DNA of 64,000 nt, taken from Laguncularia racemosa (taxonomy: Eukaryota > Streptophyta > Magnoliopsida > Myrtales > Combretaceae). The notes under the pieces are model-generated. The model did not search any database, had not been told where the DNA came from, and saw only the letters and a program-made list of their open reading frames with translations. The stretch is taken from contig JBBMOL010000201.1 in the NCBI GenBank assembly GCA_037954665.1, positions 310,001 to 374,000 on the forward strand, in the 5' to 3' direction. The first letter of the stretch is position 1; each line of letters starts with the position of its first letter. The position numbers were made by a program, and so were the translations under genes. Shown here in pieces: positions 11,890 through 22,850 of the stretch.

Positions 11890-12199
11890 GAAAAATTTGA
11901 TACACGACCAAGTACACGGTCGTGTACTTTGGTCGTGTACTTTGGATTCCTTTCTGTGGGTTAGATACACGAACGTGTTCCTTGTTCGTGTATCGTGGGA
12001 GAGCATTCTGTGGGTTAAATACACGACCAGGTACACGAGCGTGTACCTTGTTCGTGTATATAGAGGGGGTGTTCTGTGGGTCAGATACACGACCAGGTAC
12101 ACGAGTGTGTACCTTGTTCATGTATCGAATTGTGCCTTCTGTGGGTCAAATACACGACCAGGTACACAAGCGTGTACCCTATTCGTGTATCTCTGATAT
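11890..12199. repeat. Minisatellite of TACACGACC dyads, about 65-bp period
   Basis: Four units begin with TTCTGTGGGT at 11952, 12006, 12072 and 12137 (spacings 54, 66 and 65 bp). Each holds ATACACGACCAGGTACACG followed by CGTGTACCTTGTTCGTGTAT or a close variant, giving inverted repeats of 6-9 bp. A shorter related unit lies at 11898-11945. The overlapping long frames on both strands (11734-12221) are by-products of the repeat. Confidence 0.88.
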
Positions 12200-12492
12200 G
12201 TACACAATGAGCATATTTTGAAGTACACGGGAGGGCACACCATGACGTATTCTCCTTTTTTATTGCAAAGTCAATTTAGACACCCTCTAGCATGTGTGAG
12301 AAACGGATACACCACTAGTGTACCCGGTTGTGCAAATCAAAGTACATACCTATCATCACTTCATCTTGCACTCCCTTAAAAAGGTCTCCCATCCTGAATT
12401 TTCCCACACTTAAAGCTTAAAAGAAGCTCTATTAAGGTAACTTTCATAGAATCCAAACTTGGTTAGCCCCTCTGTAGCTTGTTGTTCTAAGC
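12200..12492 (-). other. Spacer between dyad array and pol end
   Basis: Noncoding. A last dyad pair is visible near 12305-12335 (GGATACACC...GTGTACCCGG). Confidence 0.5.
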
Positions 12493-12530
12493 AACATGGG
12501 TTGCCTCCCAAGAAGCGCTGTTGTTTAACG
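12493..12530 (-). other. Post-pol hairpin motif H1
   Basis: The minus strand reads ACGTTAAACAACAGCGCTTC then TTGGGAGGCAACCCATG. TGGG pairs with CCCA around the 6-base loop AGGCAA. The gag-protease element has the same block with a longer ATGGG/CCCAT stem at 18628-18666, directly after its protease. Confidence 0.75.
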
Positions 12531-13785
12531 TCGTTAGCTCGACGTAATGAACCGTGGAGCTCAAATGGAGATGAGAATGAGGCTCAGCTCCTCCTTTTCT
12601 TCCAAAACTGTTTTGTCCCCAAAGTAATGCTTAAGCCTTTAGCCATTCACCTTGAAAATGCCTTTCTCCGGGCGTTCCAACTCAAATGTGCCGTAGGGAA
12701 AAACGTTTTTTGGCCGGAATGGACCAAACCATCTTGATTTAAGCTTCCCAGGGAACAATTTCAACCTAGAGTTGAAAAGCAATACAAAGTCCCCTTCATT
12801 AAACTGTCCATTCCGTGGTACCCAAGCATCATGAAACTTCTCGGCTTTCTCTTTGTATATATATGAATTATCATATGCCATGAGCCTCCATTCATCTAGC
12901 TCATTAAGTTGCATCCTTCGATGTGCTCCAGACCGGTTGAGATCTAAATTGGCAGATTTGATCGCCCAAAATGCCTTATGCTGAATCTCAACTGGTAAAT
13001 GGCAAGCTTTCCCGTAGACCAATCGATATGGAGTAGTATCAAGGGGGGTTTTATAAGCTGTCCGATATGCCCACAAAGCATCATCTAACTTCTCAGGCCC
13101 AGTCTCGTCTATGGTGAGGCACGGACTTCATTAAGATACGCTTTCGGTCCCTGTTTGAAACCTCCACTTGCCCACTAGTTTAGGGGTGATACGGCGCAGC
13201 AAGATAGTGAGTCACCCCATATCGCTTAAGAATCTTTTCAACTTGCGAATTACAGAAGTGTGTACCTCTATCACTTATGAGTGCCTATGGGACCCCGAAT
13301 CTATAGAAGAGCTTCTTCAAGAATTTAACAACCACCCGGGAGTCATTAGTCAACAAGGCTTGTGCTTCTACCCATTTAGAGACGTAATCCATAGCTACCA
13401 ATATGTATTTATTTCCAAAGGAAGGAGGAAAGGGCCCCATAAAGTCGATGCCCCACACATCGAATACTTCACACTCTAATATGTAGTGTTGTGGCATTTC
13501 ATTCCTTTTTGATATGTTACCATCCCTTTGGCATCGATCACATCGAGCTATATATCTCTAAGCATCCCTAAACAATGACAGCCAGTAAAATCCTGCTTCC
13601 AATACTTTGTACGCCATCTTATTGGCACTATGATGTCCTCCCGTTGGCCCACCGTGACAGTGGAATAAGATTTTCCATCCTTCTTCATGGGAAACACACC
13701 TTCGAATCATCTAATCAGCACAAATTCTGAATAAATGTGGATCCTCCCAGTAGTAGTGCTTCAATTCGGTGAAAAATTTCTGCTT
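12531..13785 (-). pseudogene. Integrase of the Athila-like element
   Basis: Minus strand. An HHCC zinc-binding region lies at about 13530-13730 (GGHHSANK, then ARCDRCQRDG). The catalytic core follows: GIDFMGPF with the first Asp near 13450, VDYVSKWVEA with VDYVSKW read as MDYVSKW, DRGTHFC with the second Asp near 13265, and the glutamate in SGQVEVSNRD near 13150. The C-terminal part runs at 12639-13076 (AYRTAYKTP, YGKACHLPVE, KSRWFGPF). It inserts element DNA into the host genome. A stop at 13180-13182 (TAA where Gln is expected) and frameshifts near 13285 and 13080 disable it. Confidence 0.88.
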
Positions 13786-14652
13786 CTACTGCTTGTTCAT
13801 ATCCTTAGGAAGGGCCCTTGCCACTAGGTAATTGGCAATATCAGCAAACCATGGGATGATATCATCTTCAACGGTCTTGATGACATACAATCGTTCCTCA
13901 AGGAACTCATCGTTGATCTCAACTTCATTTGGTCTTTCTAAACAGGGATTCTCTAAACGTGACAGGTGGTCGGCAGCTAGATTTTCGGCACCCTTTTTAT
14001 CTCTTATCTCAAGATCAAACTCTTGAAGAAGTAAGATCCACTGAATGAGGCGTGGCTTTGCATCCTGTTTTGTCATCAAAAATTCAAGGTGGAATGATCT
14101 GTGTATACGATGACCTTAGATAAGATGAGATATGGTCTGAACTTGTCAAAGGCAAAGACAACTGCCAGCAACTCCTTCTCAGTGGTTGTATAGTTTTCTT
14201 GTGCAGGAGTGAGTGTTTTGCTAGCATAATGAATGGGTTGAAAGTATTTGTCCTTTTGCTGACCCAGAACAGCTCCCACAGCCGAGTCACTACCATCACA
14301 CATAATCTCAAAGGGAACATCCCTTGTTGGTGTGACCATGATAGGTGCAGCGATGAGTTTTTGCTTGAGGAGTTCAAATGCATCAATGCATTCCTGGTTG
14401 AAGTCAAAGGTGGTATCCTTCTCCAAGAGTTTTGTCATCAGCCTAGTAATTTTTGAAAATTCATTAATGCATCGTCGATAGAACCCTGCATGGCCAAGAA
14501 AACTTCATATTGCCTTAACTGAAGATGGTGGGGGCAATTTAGAAATTGCTTCGATCTTTGCCTCATCCACTTCTATGCCTTTCTTGGAGATTTTATGGCC
14601 CAAAACAATACCTTCTTTTGCCATAAAATGACACTTCTCCCAATTTAGGACC
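13786..14652 (-). pseudogene. Reverse transcriptase thumb and RNase H of the Athila-like element
   Basis: Minus strand continuation of the polymerase after the nested element. It runs NWEKCHFMAKEG, SFLGHAGFYRR, then the RNase H-side CDGSDSAVGAVLGQ, HYASKTL, YTTTEKELLAVVFA, VYTDHSTL and the tether to integrase NLAADHLSRL. The RNase H Asp, Glu and Asp positions are recognisable. A TGA at 14505-14507 stands where Arg (CGA) is expected, consistent with CpG deamination. A frame change lies near 14079. Confidence 0.88.
14648..14652. other. Target-site duplication GGACC (left copy; right copy 21673-21677)
   Basis: GGACC flanks the TG...CA ends of the gag-protease element. Excising it restores the outer reverse transcriptase frame across LVL|NWEKCHF. 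Confidence 0.95.
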
Positions 14653-14859
14653 TGATAGAGCCATTTTATACTCAATCTTTATAGTATAAATTGTGTTAAA
14701 TTATTATTGATTTTATATAAATCATAAGGAAATGGTACCTAATTCTATTATGGTGATAAATCTGGATAAATGGTGTCAAGGGTGCCAATTCAAGAAAATT
14801 AGAGAAGTCATCTACAACTTGGATCAAGACAAGGAATTACACCACCAGAGGAAGCACAG

Positions 14860-15240
14860 TTTGAGGCACGGCCATGGTGCAAACCGTGTTACACATTGGA
14901 CAAGAAGGCGGAAATGTGGACTTTGAACAGAGAGAGACACGACTTAGGGCATGGCCGTGGTGGCAGCCGTGGGAGCAACCGTGCTTGGAGCCGTGGTGGA
15001 AGCTAGACGTGCTAAGGAGAAGAAATTGTGGAACATCAACCAGAGGATGGCATGGCTTGAAATCTGGCCATGGGTGTAACCGTGGTACACACTGGGCACG
15101 GATGAAGACTTGTTGATTATGCACAGAATAAGGCACGATTGGAAATCTAGCCGTGGGTGGAGCCGTGATACACATTGGACACGGAAGATGATACATGAAA
15201 TATGCACAGAGGATGGTACGACTTGACCCACGGCCGTGTG
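14860..15240. repeat. Dyad array (CACGGCCGTG type) in the U3 of the 5' LTR
   Basis: Many half-sites and dyads such as GCACGGCCATGGTGC, GGCCGTGGTGGCAGCCGTGG, GGAGCCGTGGTGG and CACGGCCGTGTG are spread over about 380 bp, ending about 110 bp upstream of the TATA box. The 3' LTR counterpart is 20222-20605. Overlapping frames on both strands (14837-15231) are by-products. Confidence 0.8.
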
Positions 15241-15347
15241 TTAGGGTATGCCAGGCGGACGAACATTTACTTCTCGAAATCTACTTGGAAAAGGAAAGAT
15301 ATTTTCGTATCTTGCTAGCAAAAGATCACATGCCATCTCCCTAACAA

Positions 15348-15356
15348 TATAAATAG
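15348..15356 (+). promoter_or_regulatory. TATA box of the gag-protease element 5' LTR
   Basis: TATAAATAG followed by AACCAACCC. The identical box in the 3' LTR is at 20710-20718. It lies just downstream of the dyad array. Confidence 0.65.
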
Positions 15357-16308
15357 AACCAACCCTAGAGGGTTAGGACAACTTTTATTCTTTGAATCTG
15401 GAATCACTTTGGAGACAAGAAGGAAAGGAGGAGGCAGAGCAGGCAGCCGGAAACAGAGGCTTGTTATGTTTTTATTTTTATTTTTCGTTTTTTTGATCAA
15501 CATGAGTAGCTAAGCTACTTTTTTAGCCAAAGGGTCATAGATGTTTAATTCTCCACGAATTGTGAGGTCTAATTGACTTGTATTTAATCTATTCGTTGTT
15601 TTTGGGTATTCATATATCTTCTGATCGTTTTGTCATTATTATCTTTGTTGATTGGTATGAATAAAGCTCTTCTACTCAATTAGCAAGTTAATATGTTGTC
15701 AACTAGCACGTTAAATCCGTAATTGTTTGATTGTTCTAGTCTTAGTGACGCAATAACATGTTTGGTTATAAAAGAGATGATCGAATTCATGTTATGGAAG
15801 TGTGTGATCATGTTTAACTAGGTTATCTTATAATCTACTGGCATGAATTGGTGGTCTCTCTAGATCTTAATGCTATTGATAGATTAAATCCTAAGCGCTT
15901 GTCTAGGGTTGTTTAATCAATAAGAGAAATAATTCAAAGCGCTTGTCTGAGGTTATCGAGGAAGTAAGGAGAGATAGGTTGTTAGAGCTTGTTAATAACC
16001 ATAACCAGTTTATCTAGGAATAAGAATAGAAAACATTTGCATCGATGATCAATTTCTAGAATTAAACTATCTTGATTCCTTTGGCTAGGCTTCTTATCAA
16101 TATACAACTTTCTTATCTTATTTTAACTATATTTGATTTACAAACAAACCCCCCCCCCCCCCTTTTTCCTTTTTCCCTGTTATTATCCTTGAATAGAAAT
16201 AAATTTAACCAATCTCTGTGGATTCGACCCTACTCACCACTATATGCAAATCATATAATTGTCTAGGAGTAGGTTTTATTTTTGTTGGATTCGACACCCA
16301 TCAAATTT

Positions 16309-16321
16309 TGGTGCCGTTGCC
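16309..16321 (+). other. Primer-binding site, tRNA-Asp type
   Basis: TGGTGCCGTTGCC, five bases after the LTR end, is one mismatch from TGGCGCCGTTGCC, the complement of the plant tRNA-Asp 3' end (from memory of the tRNA). Confidence 0.75.
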
Positions 16322-16354
16322 AAGGATTGGTGTCAAATTTATTTCTATTCTTGT

Positions 16355-18622
16355 ATGACTCGTTCTTCTCAGACAGGTGAACTAACTTATAATCCAGAGA
16401 TTGAGAAGACTCTAAAGAGGCTACGACAAGAAGCTAGATCATCCACTAGACTGAACTTAGCATCGGATTTGTCTGATTCATCCCTTGATTCAGAAAAAAG
16501 AAGACGATATGGAAAATCCCGAGAGAACCTTAAAGGAGTTGGCTGCGTCGAATGTGAATCAACAACCACTTTGTATTCACTACCCCGAACTAGCCGTGGA
16601 ATTCGAGTTAAAATCTAGGTTGATACATCTGCTACCCACCTTTCATGGTCTTGAGAATGAAGATCCTCATAAACATTTGAAAGAGTTCTATATAGTGTGT
16701 TCCAGTATGAGGCCGCAAGGAATAACCGACAAACAAATCAAGCTACGTGCTTTTCCGTTTTCTTTAAGTACTAAAGCTAAAGATTGGTTGTTTTATTTGC
16801 CTCCAGGTTCTATCACCACTTGGACAAATATGGTGAGACTCTTCTTAGATAAATTCTTACCCGCATCCAGAGCCGCTGGTATAAGAAGAGAAATTTGTGG
16901 TATAAAACAAAGGGACACCGAGACTCTTCATGAGTATTGGAGAGGTTCAAGCAATTGTGTGCAAGCTGTCCACAACATGGGATATCTGAACAACTCCTTA
17001 TCCAATACTTCTACAAGGGCCTACTTCCAATGGAAAGAAAGATGATGGATGCTGCAAGTGGAGGCGCCATAGTAAACAAAACCCCTGGTCAAGCTAGGGA
17101 ATTGATCTCCATTATGGCTGCCAATTCGCAACAATTTGGGTATAGGCATGATGCATCTTCAAGGAAGGTAAATGAGGTAAGTGTGTCTAACCTTGAACAT
17201 CAAATTTCTAATCTTACCTCCCTTGTGCAGCAGCTAGCTCTTGGAAAAACGCAGCAGGTGAAGGCTTGTGGAATTTGCGCTGCTCCTAATCATCCGACCA
17301 ACATGTGCCCCACATTACAAGATGACAATCATGAACACGCCAATGCTGTAGGAGGATTCCCAGGACAGCCACAAAGGAAGTATGACCCCTACTCGAATAC
17401 TTACAATCCTGGATGGAGGGATCATCCTAACTTCCGATATGGCAATAACCCTCAACATGTCCAACAATTCCAGCCTAAGCCATCACACCACGTACCCCAA
17501 GCTCCTTCCACTTCAGGTATGCCCCTTGAGGATATTGTTAAGTCTCTAGCTGTGAATACCAAACAATTTCAGGAGGAAACAAAGCAAAGCATTCAAAACT
17601 TGGAGAATCAGGTAAGCCAACTTGCTTCAGCTGTAAACAGGTTAGAAAGTCAAGGTAAGTTACCTTCTCAAACTATTACAAACCCGAAGCAAAGCGTTAA
17701 TGTGATTACCTTGAGAAGTGGAACAGAATTGCAGGGATCAAATAAGAAAGGACATCCGTCTAATCTTGAGGAAGAGACCAAGAAAGAGATTTCGACTCCG
17801 AGCCAGCAGGGCGACCAGATTAGCAAGTCTCTAGTTGAGCCATCGAAGGTCACATTGATACCACCTCCTTTCCCCTCCAGATTAGCGAAATCCAAGAATG
17901 AAGCGGAAGAAAAAGAGATTCTGGAAACTTTTCGCAAAGTCGAGGTAAATATTCCTTTGCTTGATGCAATTAAGTAAATACCGCGCTATGCTAGATTTCT
18001 CAAAGACTTGTGCACTAACAAAAGAAAGCTGAAAGGTAATAAAAAGATTAGTGTGAGTGAAAATGTTTCAGCTATTATTCAGAAGAAGCTTCCTCCCAAA
18101 TGTAAGGATCCAGGTATGTTCACCATTCCTTGCAAAATAGGTAATCTTGGAATCGTTAAAGCTATGTGTGATCTAGGAGCTTCTATCAATGTCATGCCTT
18201 TGTCTGTTTATCAACGTTTAAATGTTGGTCCTTTAAAGGAAATGGGTATTATTGTTCAACTTGCTGATAGGTCCAATGTTTATCTTGAGGGAGTTCTAGA
18301 GGATGTTTTAGTTTAAGTCAATGGGTTGGTTTTTCCTGGTGATTTTTATGTACTTGACATGGATGATAGTGATTCTCATACTTCATCACTGATATTATTA
18401 GGGCAACCATTCCTTAAGACTTCTAAAACGAAAATCGATGTAAATGATGGCACCCTCACTATGGAATTTGATGGTGAAGTGAGTAAATTTAACATTTATG
18501 ATGCCATGAAACATCCTAACGATATCTCTCCTATTTTTGTTACGGATGTTACTAACCCATCACCACAGGCACCCAAGCTGGAATCAAGATCCTTATCTGA
18601 ACATCTAGCCAGGAACGTCTAG
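16355..18622 (+). pseudogene. gag-protease polyprotein of the gag-protease element
   Basis: ATG at 16355 (MTRSSQTGELTYNPE). The gag core follows (PTFHGLENEDPHKHLKEF, AKDWLFYLPPGSI, FLDKFLPAS, TLHEYWERF, MDAASGGAIVNKTP), then a zinc knuckle CGICAAPNHPTNMC at 17267-17308 fitting CX2CX4HX4C, a proline/glutamine-rich linker, and a pepsin-type aspartic protease with intact CDLGASINVMP near 18170 and LGQPFLKT near 18405. A pair of compensating indels (about 16500 and 16940) shifts the frame for about 440 bases and back. In-frame TAA codons at 17975-17977 and 18314-18316 replace expected glutamines. It is therefore nearly intact but interrupted. The gag would form particles and the protease would process it. 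Confidence 0.9.
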
Positions 18623-18627
18623 CCAAA

Positions 18628-18666
18628 GACGTTAAAGAAAGGCGCTTCATGGGAGGCAACCCATGT
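18628..18666 (+). other. Post-coding hairpin motif H1
   Basis: GACGTTAAAGAAAGGCGCTT followed by CATGGGAGGCAACCCATG; ATGGG and CCCAT pair around the loop AGGCAA. It is shared with 12493-12530 downstream of the outer integrase. Confidence 0.78.
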
Positions 18667-19975
18667 CAAAAAAAAAAAAAAAAATTCTTTTAGTTTTGTT
18701 TTGCTTTAGTTTGTTTTGTTTTAGTTTAGTTTGTTTTGATTTTAGTGTAGTTTTGAACTCTTTGGATCAGCTGCAGCAAGGATACATATCATTAGATGAC
18801 ACTTTCCAGAGCTTAAGGGGAGAACTCCAATACTAGGGAAGTACCAGTATTTCCTTTCTCTTATTCTCTAATGTTCCTTGAGTTGTTAATTCCTCTTTCA
18901 TTGTGCTGAATTTGGAACAGTGAGGACACTGTTCAAGCTAAGTGTGGGGGAGAGGATAATAAAATATAAAGAATAGAGAACTAACTTATACTCTGAATGT
19001 TTTTCCTTAAGCAATTTTAAGCTAAAATTTTTTCAAAATTATCATGACATCTGGAGATTGTATAAATGTTGTAATAAGCATCTACAAAATGTGAAATTGA
19101 CTTGTTCAAATGTTTTACTCACCCACTGATGTGATTAGAATACATGGTTAAAATTAAGTAGTGAAATCTTTAAGAAACAAATTTACCTTGTATTTAGCTT
19201 TAGAATTGGAAGTCTAAGAGTGAGTCGAGTCCCTAAGTGAAAAATAAACAAGTTTACTTCTAGGTTATATTAGCTACTGTATACTCTTTGAAGTTGTTTG
19301 TAAAGCAATCATAACACTTAGTGAAAAAAAAAAAAGAAAAAGAAAAAAGAATCAAGCATAGCCATTACTCCAATGATTCAACTAATTGAGTTAAGAGTAT
19401 TCAAACTTGAATGTTAGAGTGAGGAAGAGTCCGTAGGGGTATCTCGAAACCCGGTCACTTCAGTGACGAGCTCGGGATGTGCCGATTCAATGAACTCACT
19501 ATAACAATAAGGGCGAAAAAGGCAAAAGTTCATGAAAAGAAGCGGGCAAAAACCCGTCAAAATAGATGCTTGAATAAATCAAAAGAACATGAATGTAAAC
19601 ATTCATTGAATAAAACAAAGATGTATAAAAGGGAGAATATCTAGCAAAGAGCTTATACCATATGCTTTTACTTTATACTGCAAGGATTATATGCTTGACA
19701 ATATCCAATGAAGTTTAATTGGGTGTTTTTCCTTAGTGGATTAAGTATTTACTTTTGGAATAAAAAATTCTTTTGCTAAACATGAGGATTAAAGTTTGTT
19801 TTGTTTAGATTAGCTATTAAATTTTGTCCATGGTAATTTGATCACAGGAAACTAGTTTGGTTGAAGTAGTAGGCATTAAAACTACAAGTCATGAATTACA
19901 AATGAATAGATGCTTGGAATGATGAAAAGAAAGTTTGTATAATCTATGATAGATTTCTCAATTGAATTAATGCAA
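18667..19975 (+). other. 3' untranslated region of the gag-protease element
   Basis: No gene is visible. It holds an A run at about 18669-18684, TTTAGTTTGTTTTG repeats at 18690-18745, AGTGTGGGGGAGAGG at 18940-18954 (a second purine tract-like sequence), an A-rich run at 19324-19348, and motif H2 at 19448-19486 with the perfect hairpin GTCACTTCAGTGAC. Confidence 0.65.
19448..19486 (+). other. Conserved 3' motif H2
   Basis: AAACCCGGTCACTTCAGTGA then CGAGCTCGGGATGTGCCGA; the counterpart in the outer element is 8768-8805 (minus strand). Confidence 0.68.
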
Positions 19976-20014
19976 TTGCTTGAGGACAAGCAAGAGTTTA
20001 AGTGTGGGGGAATT
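19976..20014 (+). other. Hairpin H3 and polypurine tract of the gag-protease element
   Basis: TTGCTTGAGGACAAGCAA (19976-19993) then AAGTGTGGGGGAATT (20000-20014), abutting the LTR start at 20015. Both are matched at 8088-8126 in the outer element. Confidence 0.85.
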
Positions 20015-21672
20015 TGATAGAGCCATTTTATACTCAATCTTTATAGTATAAATTGTGTTAAATTATTATTGATTTTATAGAAATCATAAGGAAATGGTAC
20101 TTAATTCTATTATGGTGATAAATCAGGTTAAATGGTGTCAAGGGTGCCAATTCAAGTCAATTAGAGAAGTCATCTACAACTTGGATCAAGACAAGGAATT
20201 ACACCACCAGAGGAAGCACAGTTTGAGGCACGGCCATGGTGCAAACCGTGTTACACACTGGACAAGAAGGCGGAAATGTGGACTTTGAACAGAGAGAGAT
20301 ACGGCTTAGGGCACGGCCGTGGTGGCAGTCGTGGGAGCAACCGTGCTTGGAGCCGTGCTGGAAGCTAGACGTGCTAAGGAGAAGAAATTGTGGAACATCA
20401 ACTAGAGGATGGCACGGCTTGAAATCTGGCCGTGCGTATAATCGTGGTACACACTGGGCACGGATGAAGACTTGTTGATTATGCACAGAATAAGGCACGG
20501 TTAGGAAATCTAGCTGTGGGTGGAGCCGTGGTACACATTGGACACGGAAGATGATACATGAAATATGCACAGAAGATGGCACGGCTTGACCCACGGTCGT
20601 GTGTTAAGGCGTGCCAGGCAGACGACATTTACTTCTCGAAATCTACTTGGAAAAGGAAAGATATTTTCGTATCTTGCTAGCAAAAGATCACATGCCATCT
20701 CCCTAAAAATATAAATAGAACCAACCCTAGAGGGTTAGGACAACTTTTATTCTTTGAATTTGGAATCACTTTGGAGACAAGAAGGAAAGGAGGAGGCAGA
20801 GCAGGCAGCCGGAAACAGAGGCTTGTTATGTTTTTGTTTTTATTTTTCATTTTGTTGATCAACATGAGTAGCTAAGCTACTTTTCTAGCCAAAGGGTCAT
20901 AGATGTTTAATTCTCCACGAATTGTGAGGTCTAATTAACTTGTATTTAATCTATTCGTTGTCTTCGGGTATTCATATATCTTCTGATCATTTTGTCATTA
21001 TTATCTTTGTTGATTGGTATGAATAGAGCTCTTCTACTCAATTAGCAAGTTAATATATTGTCAACTAGCACGTTAAATCCGTAATTGTTTGATTGTTCTA
21101 GTCTTAGTGACGCAATAACATGTTTGGTTATAAAAGAGATGATCGAATTCATGTTATGGAGGTGTGTGATCATGTTTAAATAGGTTATCTTATAATCTAC
21201 TGGCATGAATTGGTGGTCTCTCTAGATCTTAATGCTATTGATAGATTAAATCCTAAGCGCTTGTCTAGGGTTGTTTAATCAATAAGAGAAATAATTCAAA
21301 GCGCTTGTTTGAGGTTATCGAGGAAGTAAGGAGAGATAGGTTGTTAAGCTTGTTAATAACCATAACCAGTTTATCTAGGAATAAGAATAGAAAACATTTG
21401 CATCGATGATCAATTCCTAGAATTAAACTATCTTGATTCCTTTGGCTAGGCTTCTTATCAATATACAACTTTCTTATCTTATTTTAACTTTATTTGATTC
21501 ACAAACAACCCCCCCCCCCCCCCCCCCCCCCTTTTTCCTTTTTCCCTGTTATTATCCTTGAATAGAAATAAATTTAACCAATCTCTGTGGATTCGACCCT
21601 ACTCACCACTATATGCAAATCATATAATTGTCTAGGAGTAGGTTTTATTTTTGTTGGATTCGACACCCATCA
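20015..21672 (+). repeat. 3' LTR of the gag-protease element
   Basis: 1658 bp, aligned end to end with 14653-16303 and a few percent different by eye, mostly transitions within the dyad array. The C run is 23 long (21509-21531) against 14 in the 5' LTR. The dyad array is at 20222-20605 and the TATA box at 20710-20718. Confidence 0.95.
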
Positions 21673-22190
21673 GGACCAGGTTAGTGTCTTCAAAACGTTG
21701 CAACACTAACTCAAGATGGTGTAGACACTCATCAAAAGAATTCCCGAAAACAGAAAAATCATCCATGTATACTTCCATCTTGTCTCCTACCATATCCTCA
21801 AAAATAGCCATCATGCATCGCTGAAAGGTGGCTGGAGCATTGCATAATCCGAAAGGCATGCGTCGATAAGCGAAGGTCCCAAAAGGGCATGTGAATGTTG
21901 TCTTTTCCTGGTCTTCGGGTGCGATAGGAATCTGAAAATATCCAGACATCCCATCGAGGAAACAGTAATATGCATGTCTAGCTAACCTTTCAAGCATTTG
22001 GTCCACAAATGGAAGAGGGAAATGATCCTTTCGAGTTGCGTCATTTAGCTTGCGGTAATCTATATAAACTCTCCATCCAATGACAGTTCTCATCAGGATG
22101 AGTTCATTTTTTTCATTCGGTACCACTGTCATACCGCCTTTCTTCGGAACTACTTGAATGGGGCTCACCCACGAGCTATCAAAATCAGGT
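21673..22190 (-). pseudogene. Reverse transcriptase fingers and palm of the Athila-like element
   Basis: Minus strand. The sequence shows VSPIQVVPKKGGMTVV, WRVYIDYRKLNDATRKDHFP, LDGMSGYFQIPI, GTFAYRRMPFGLCNAPATF and the catalytic box VYMDDFSVFG, then LEDTNLVL-like ETNLVL ending at the nested element. The three catalytic aspartates (in LDG and YMDD) are present. It continues at 14652. A small frameshift near 22180 separates it from the protease frame. Confidence 0.93.
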
Positions 22191-22850
22191 AGATCATTCC
22201 TGCATCAAGCAATTTGATGACTTCCTTTTTTACAACATCTCTCATATTTGGATTAAGTTGGCGCTGCGGTTGTACCACTGGCTTGACACAATCTTCCATC
22301 AAAATTTTGTGTGTACAAAACGATGGGCTAATCCCCTTTATATCTGCAATTTTCCATGCAATCAACAGGTCTTGCAATGAATCCGAAACTGCGAAGTCGA
22401 GGTAGCCGATTGCATAGCATGTATCATCATGGTGCAGGCTTTGTTTAAGGACGTCAGGCATTTTCACTATGACCTCTTCATTTCCCACTCTCAACACTAA
22501 CTTCCCATCCCCAACATCAATTATGGCTCTAGCAGTAGCCAAAAATGGCCTCCCCAATATAAGAGGGACCTCCACATCTGCTTCCATGTCAAGGATGATG
22601 AAATCCGCCAGGAAGATGAAGTCCTGCTCCTTCACTATTATATCTTCAACTACTCCTCTCGGGAATTTGACTGATCGATCGGCTAACTGAAGACTCATTT
22701 TGGTCGGTTTCGGCTCTCCAATACCCAATTTCTGGAACATCTTGTATGGCATCAAATTAATGCTGGCTCCCAAATTAGCCAATGCCCATTCTTCAGATAA
22801 ATTCCCTATCAGGCAAGGGATGGTAAAGCTCCCGGATCTTTTAACTTCTT
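22165..22850 (-). pseudogene. Aspartic protease of the Athila-like element, catalytic Asp replaced
   Basis: Minus strand. Around 22750-22850 the sequence is SFTIPCLIGNL...NLGASINLMPYKMF, where the family has DLGAS. The codon is AAT instead of GAT, so the nucleophilic Asp is Asn. The downstream hydrophobic segment VPLILGRPFLATARAIIDVG is intact. The protease would mature the gag-pol polyprotein; with Asn it should be inactive. The intact form in the nested element (CDLGASINVMP) is a direct comparison. A frameshift near 22830 separates it from gag. Confidence 0.9.

Larger units (their letters stand above)
14653..16303 (+). repeat. 5' LTR of the gag-protease element
   Basis: 1651 bp, TGATAGAGCC to CGACACCCATCA. 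It contains the CACGGCCGTG-type dyads (14860-15240), a TATA box (15348-15356), and a C run of 14 at 16149-16162. Confidence 0.95.
14653..21672 (+). mobile_element. Gag-protease-only Ty3 (Athila-type) LTR element, complete
   Basis: A 7020-bp element with near-identical LTRs (14653-16303 and 20015-21672), a 5-bp duplication GGACC, a primer site and a purine tract. The coding region encodes only gag and aspartic protease. Reverse transcriptase, RNase H and integrase are absent, not merely decayed: the protease end (18622) is followed within about 10 bases by the motif that in the outer Athila element follows integrase. This matches the plant class described as TR-GAG elements. Mobilisation would need polymerase supplied by another element. 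The LTRs differ by scattered substitutions, so the insertion is not brand new, but it is the best preserved element here. Confidence 0.93.

Noticed and set aside
11890..12199. CRISPR-like array
   Set aside because: Repeats are direct and almost contiguous, have no unique spacers of constant length, and lie inside a plant retrotransposon.
11734..12221. Overlapping 81-122 residue frames on both strands as repeat proteins
   Set aside because: Open frames arise because the 65-bp dyad repeat lacks stops; the same repeated text appears on both strands and in different frames.
14837..15231. Cys/His-rich frames as zinc-finger proteins
   Set aside because: They are translations of the CACGGCCGTG dyad array within the LTR; equivalent frames occur in both LTR copies on both strands.
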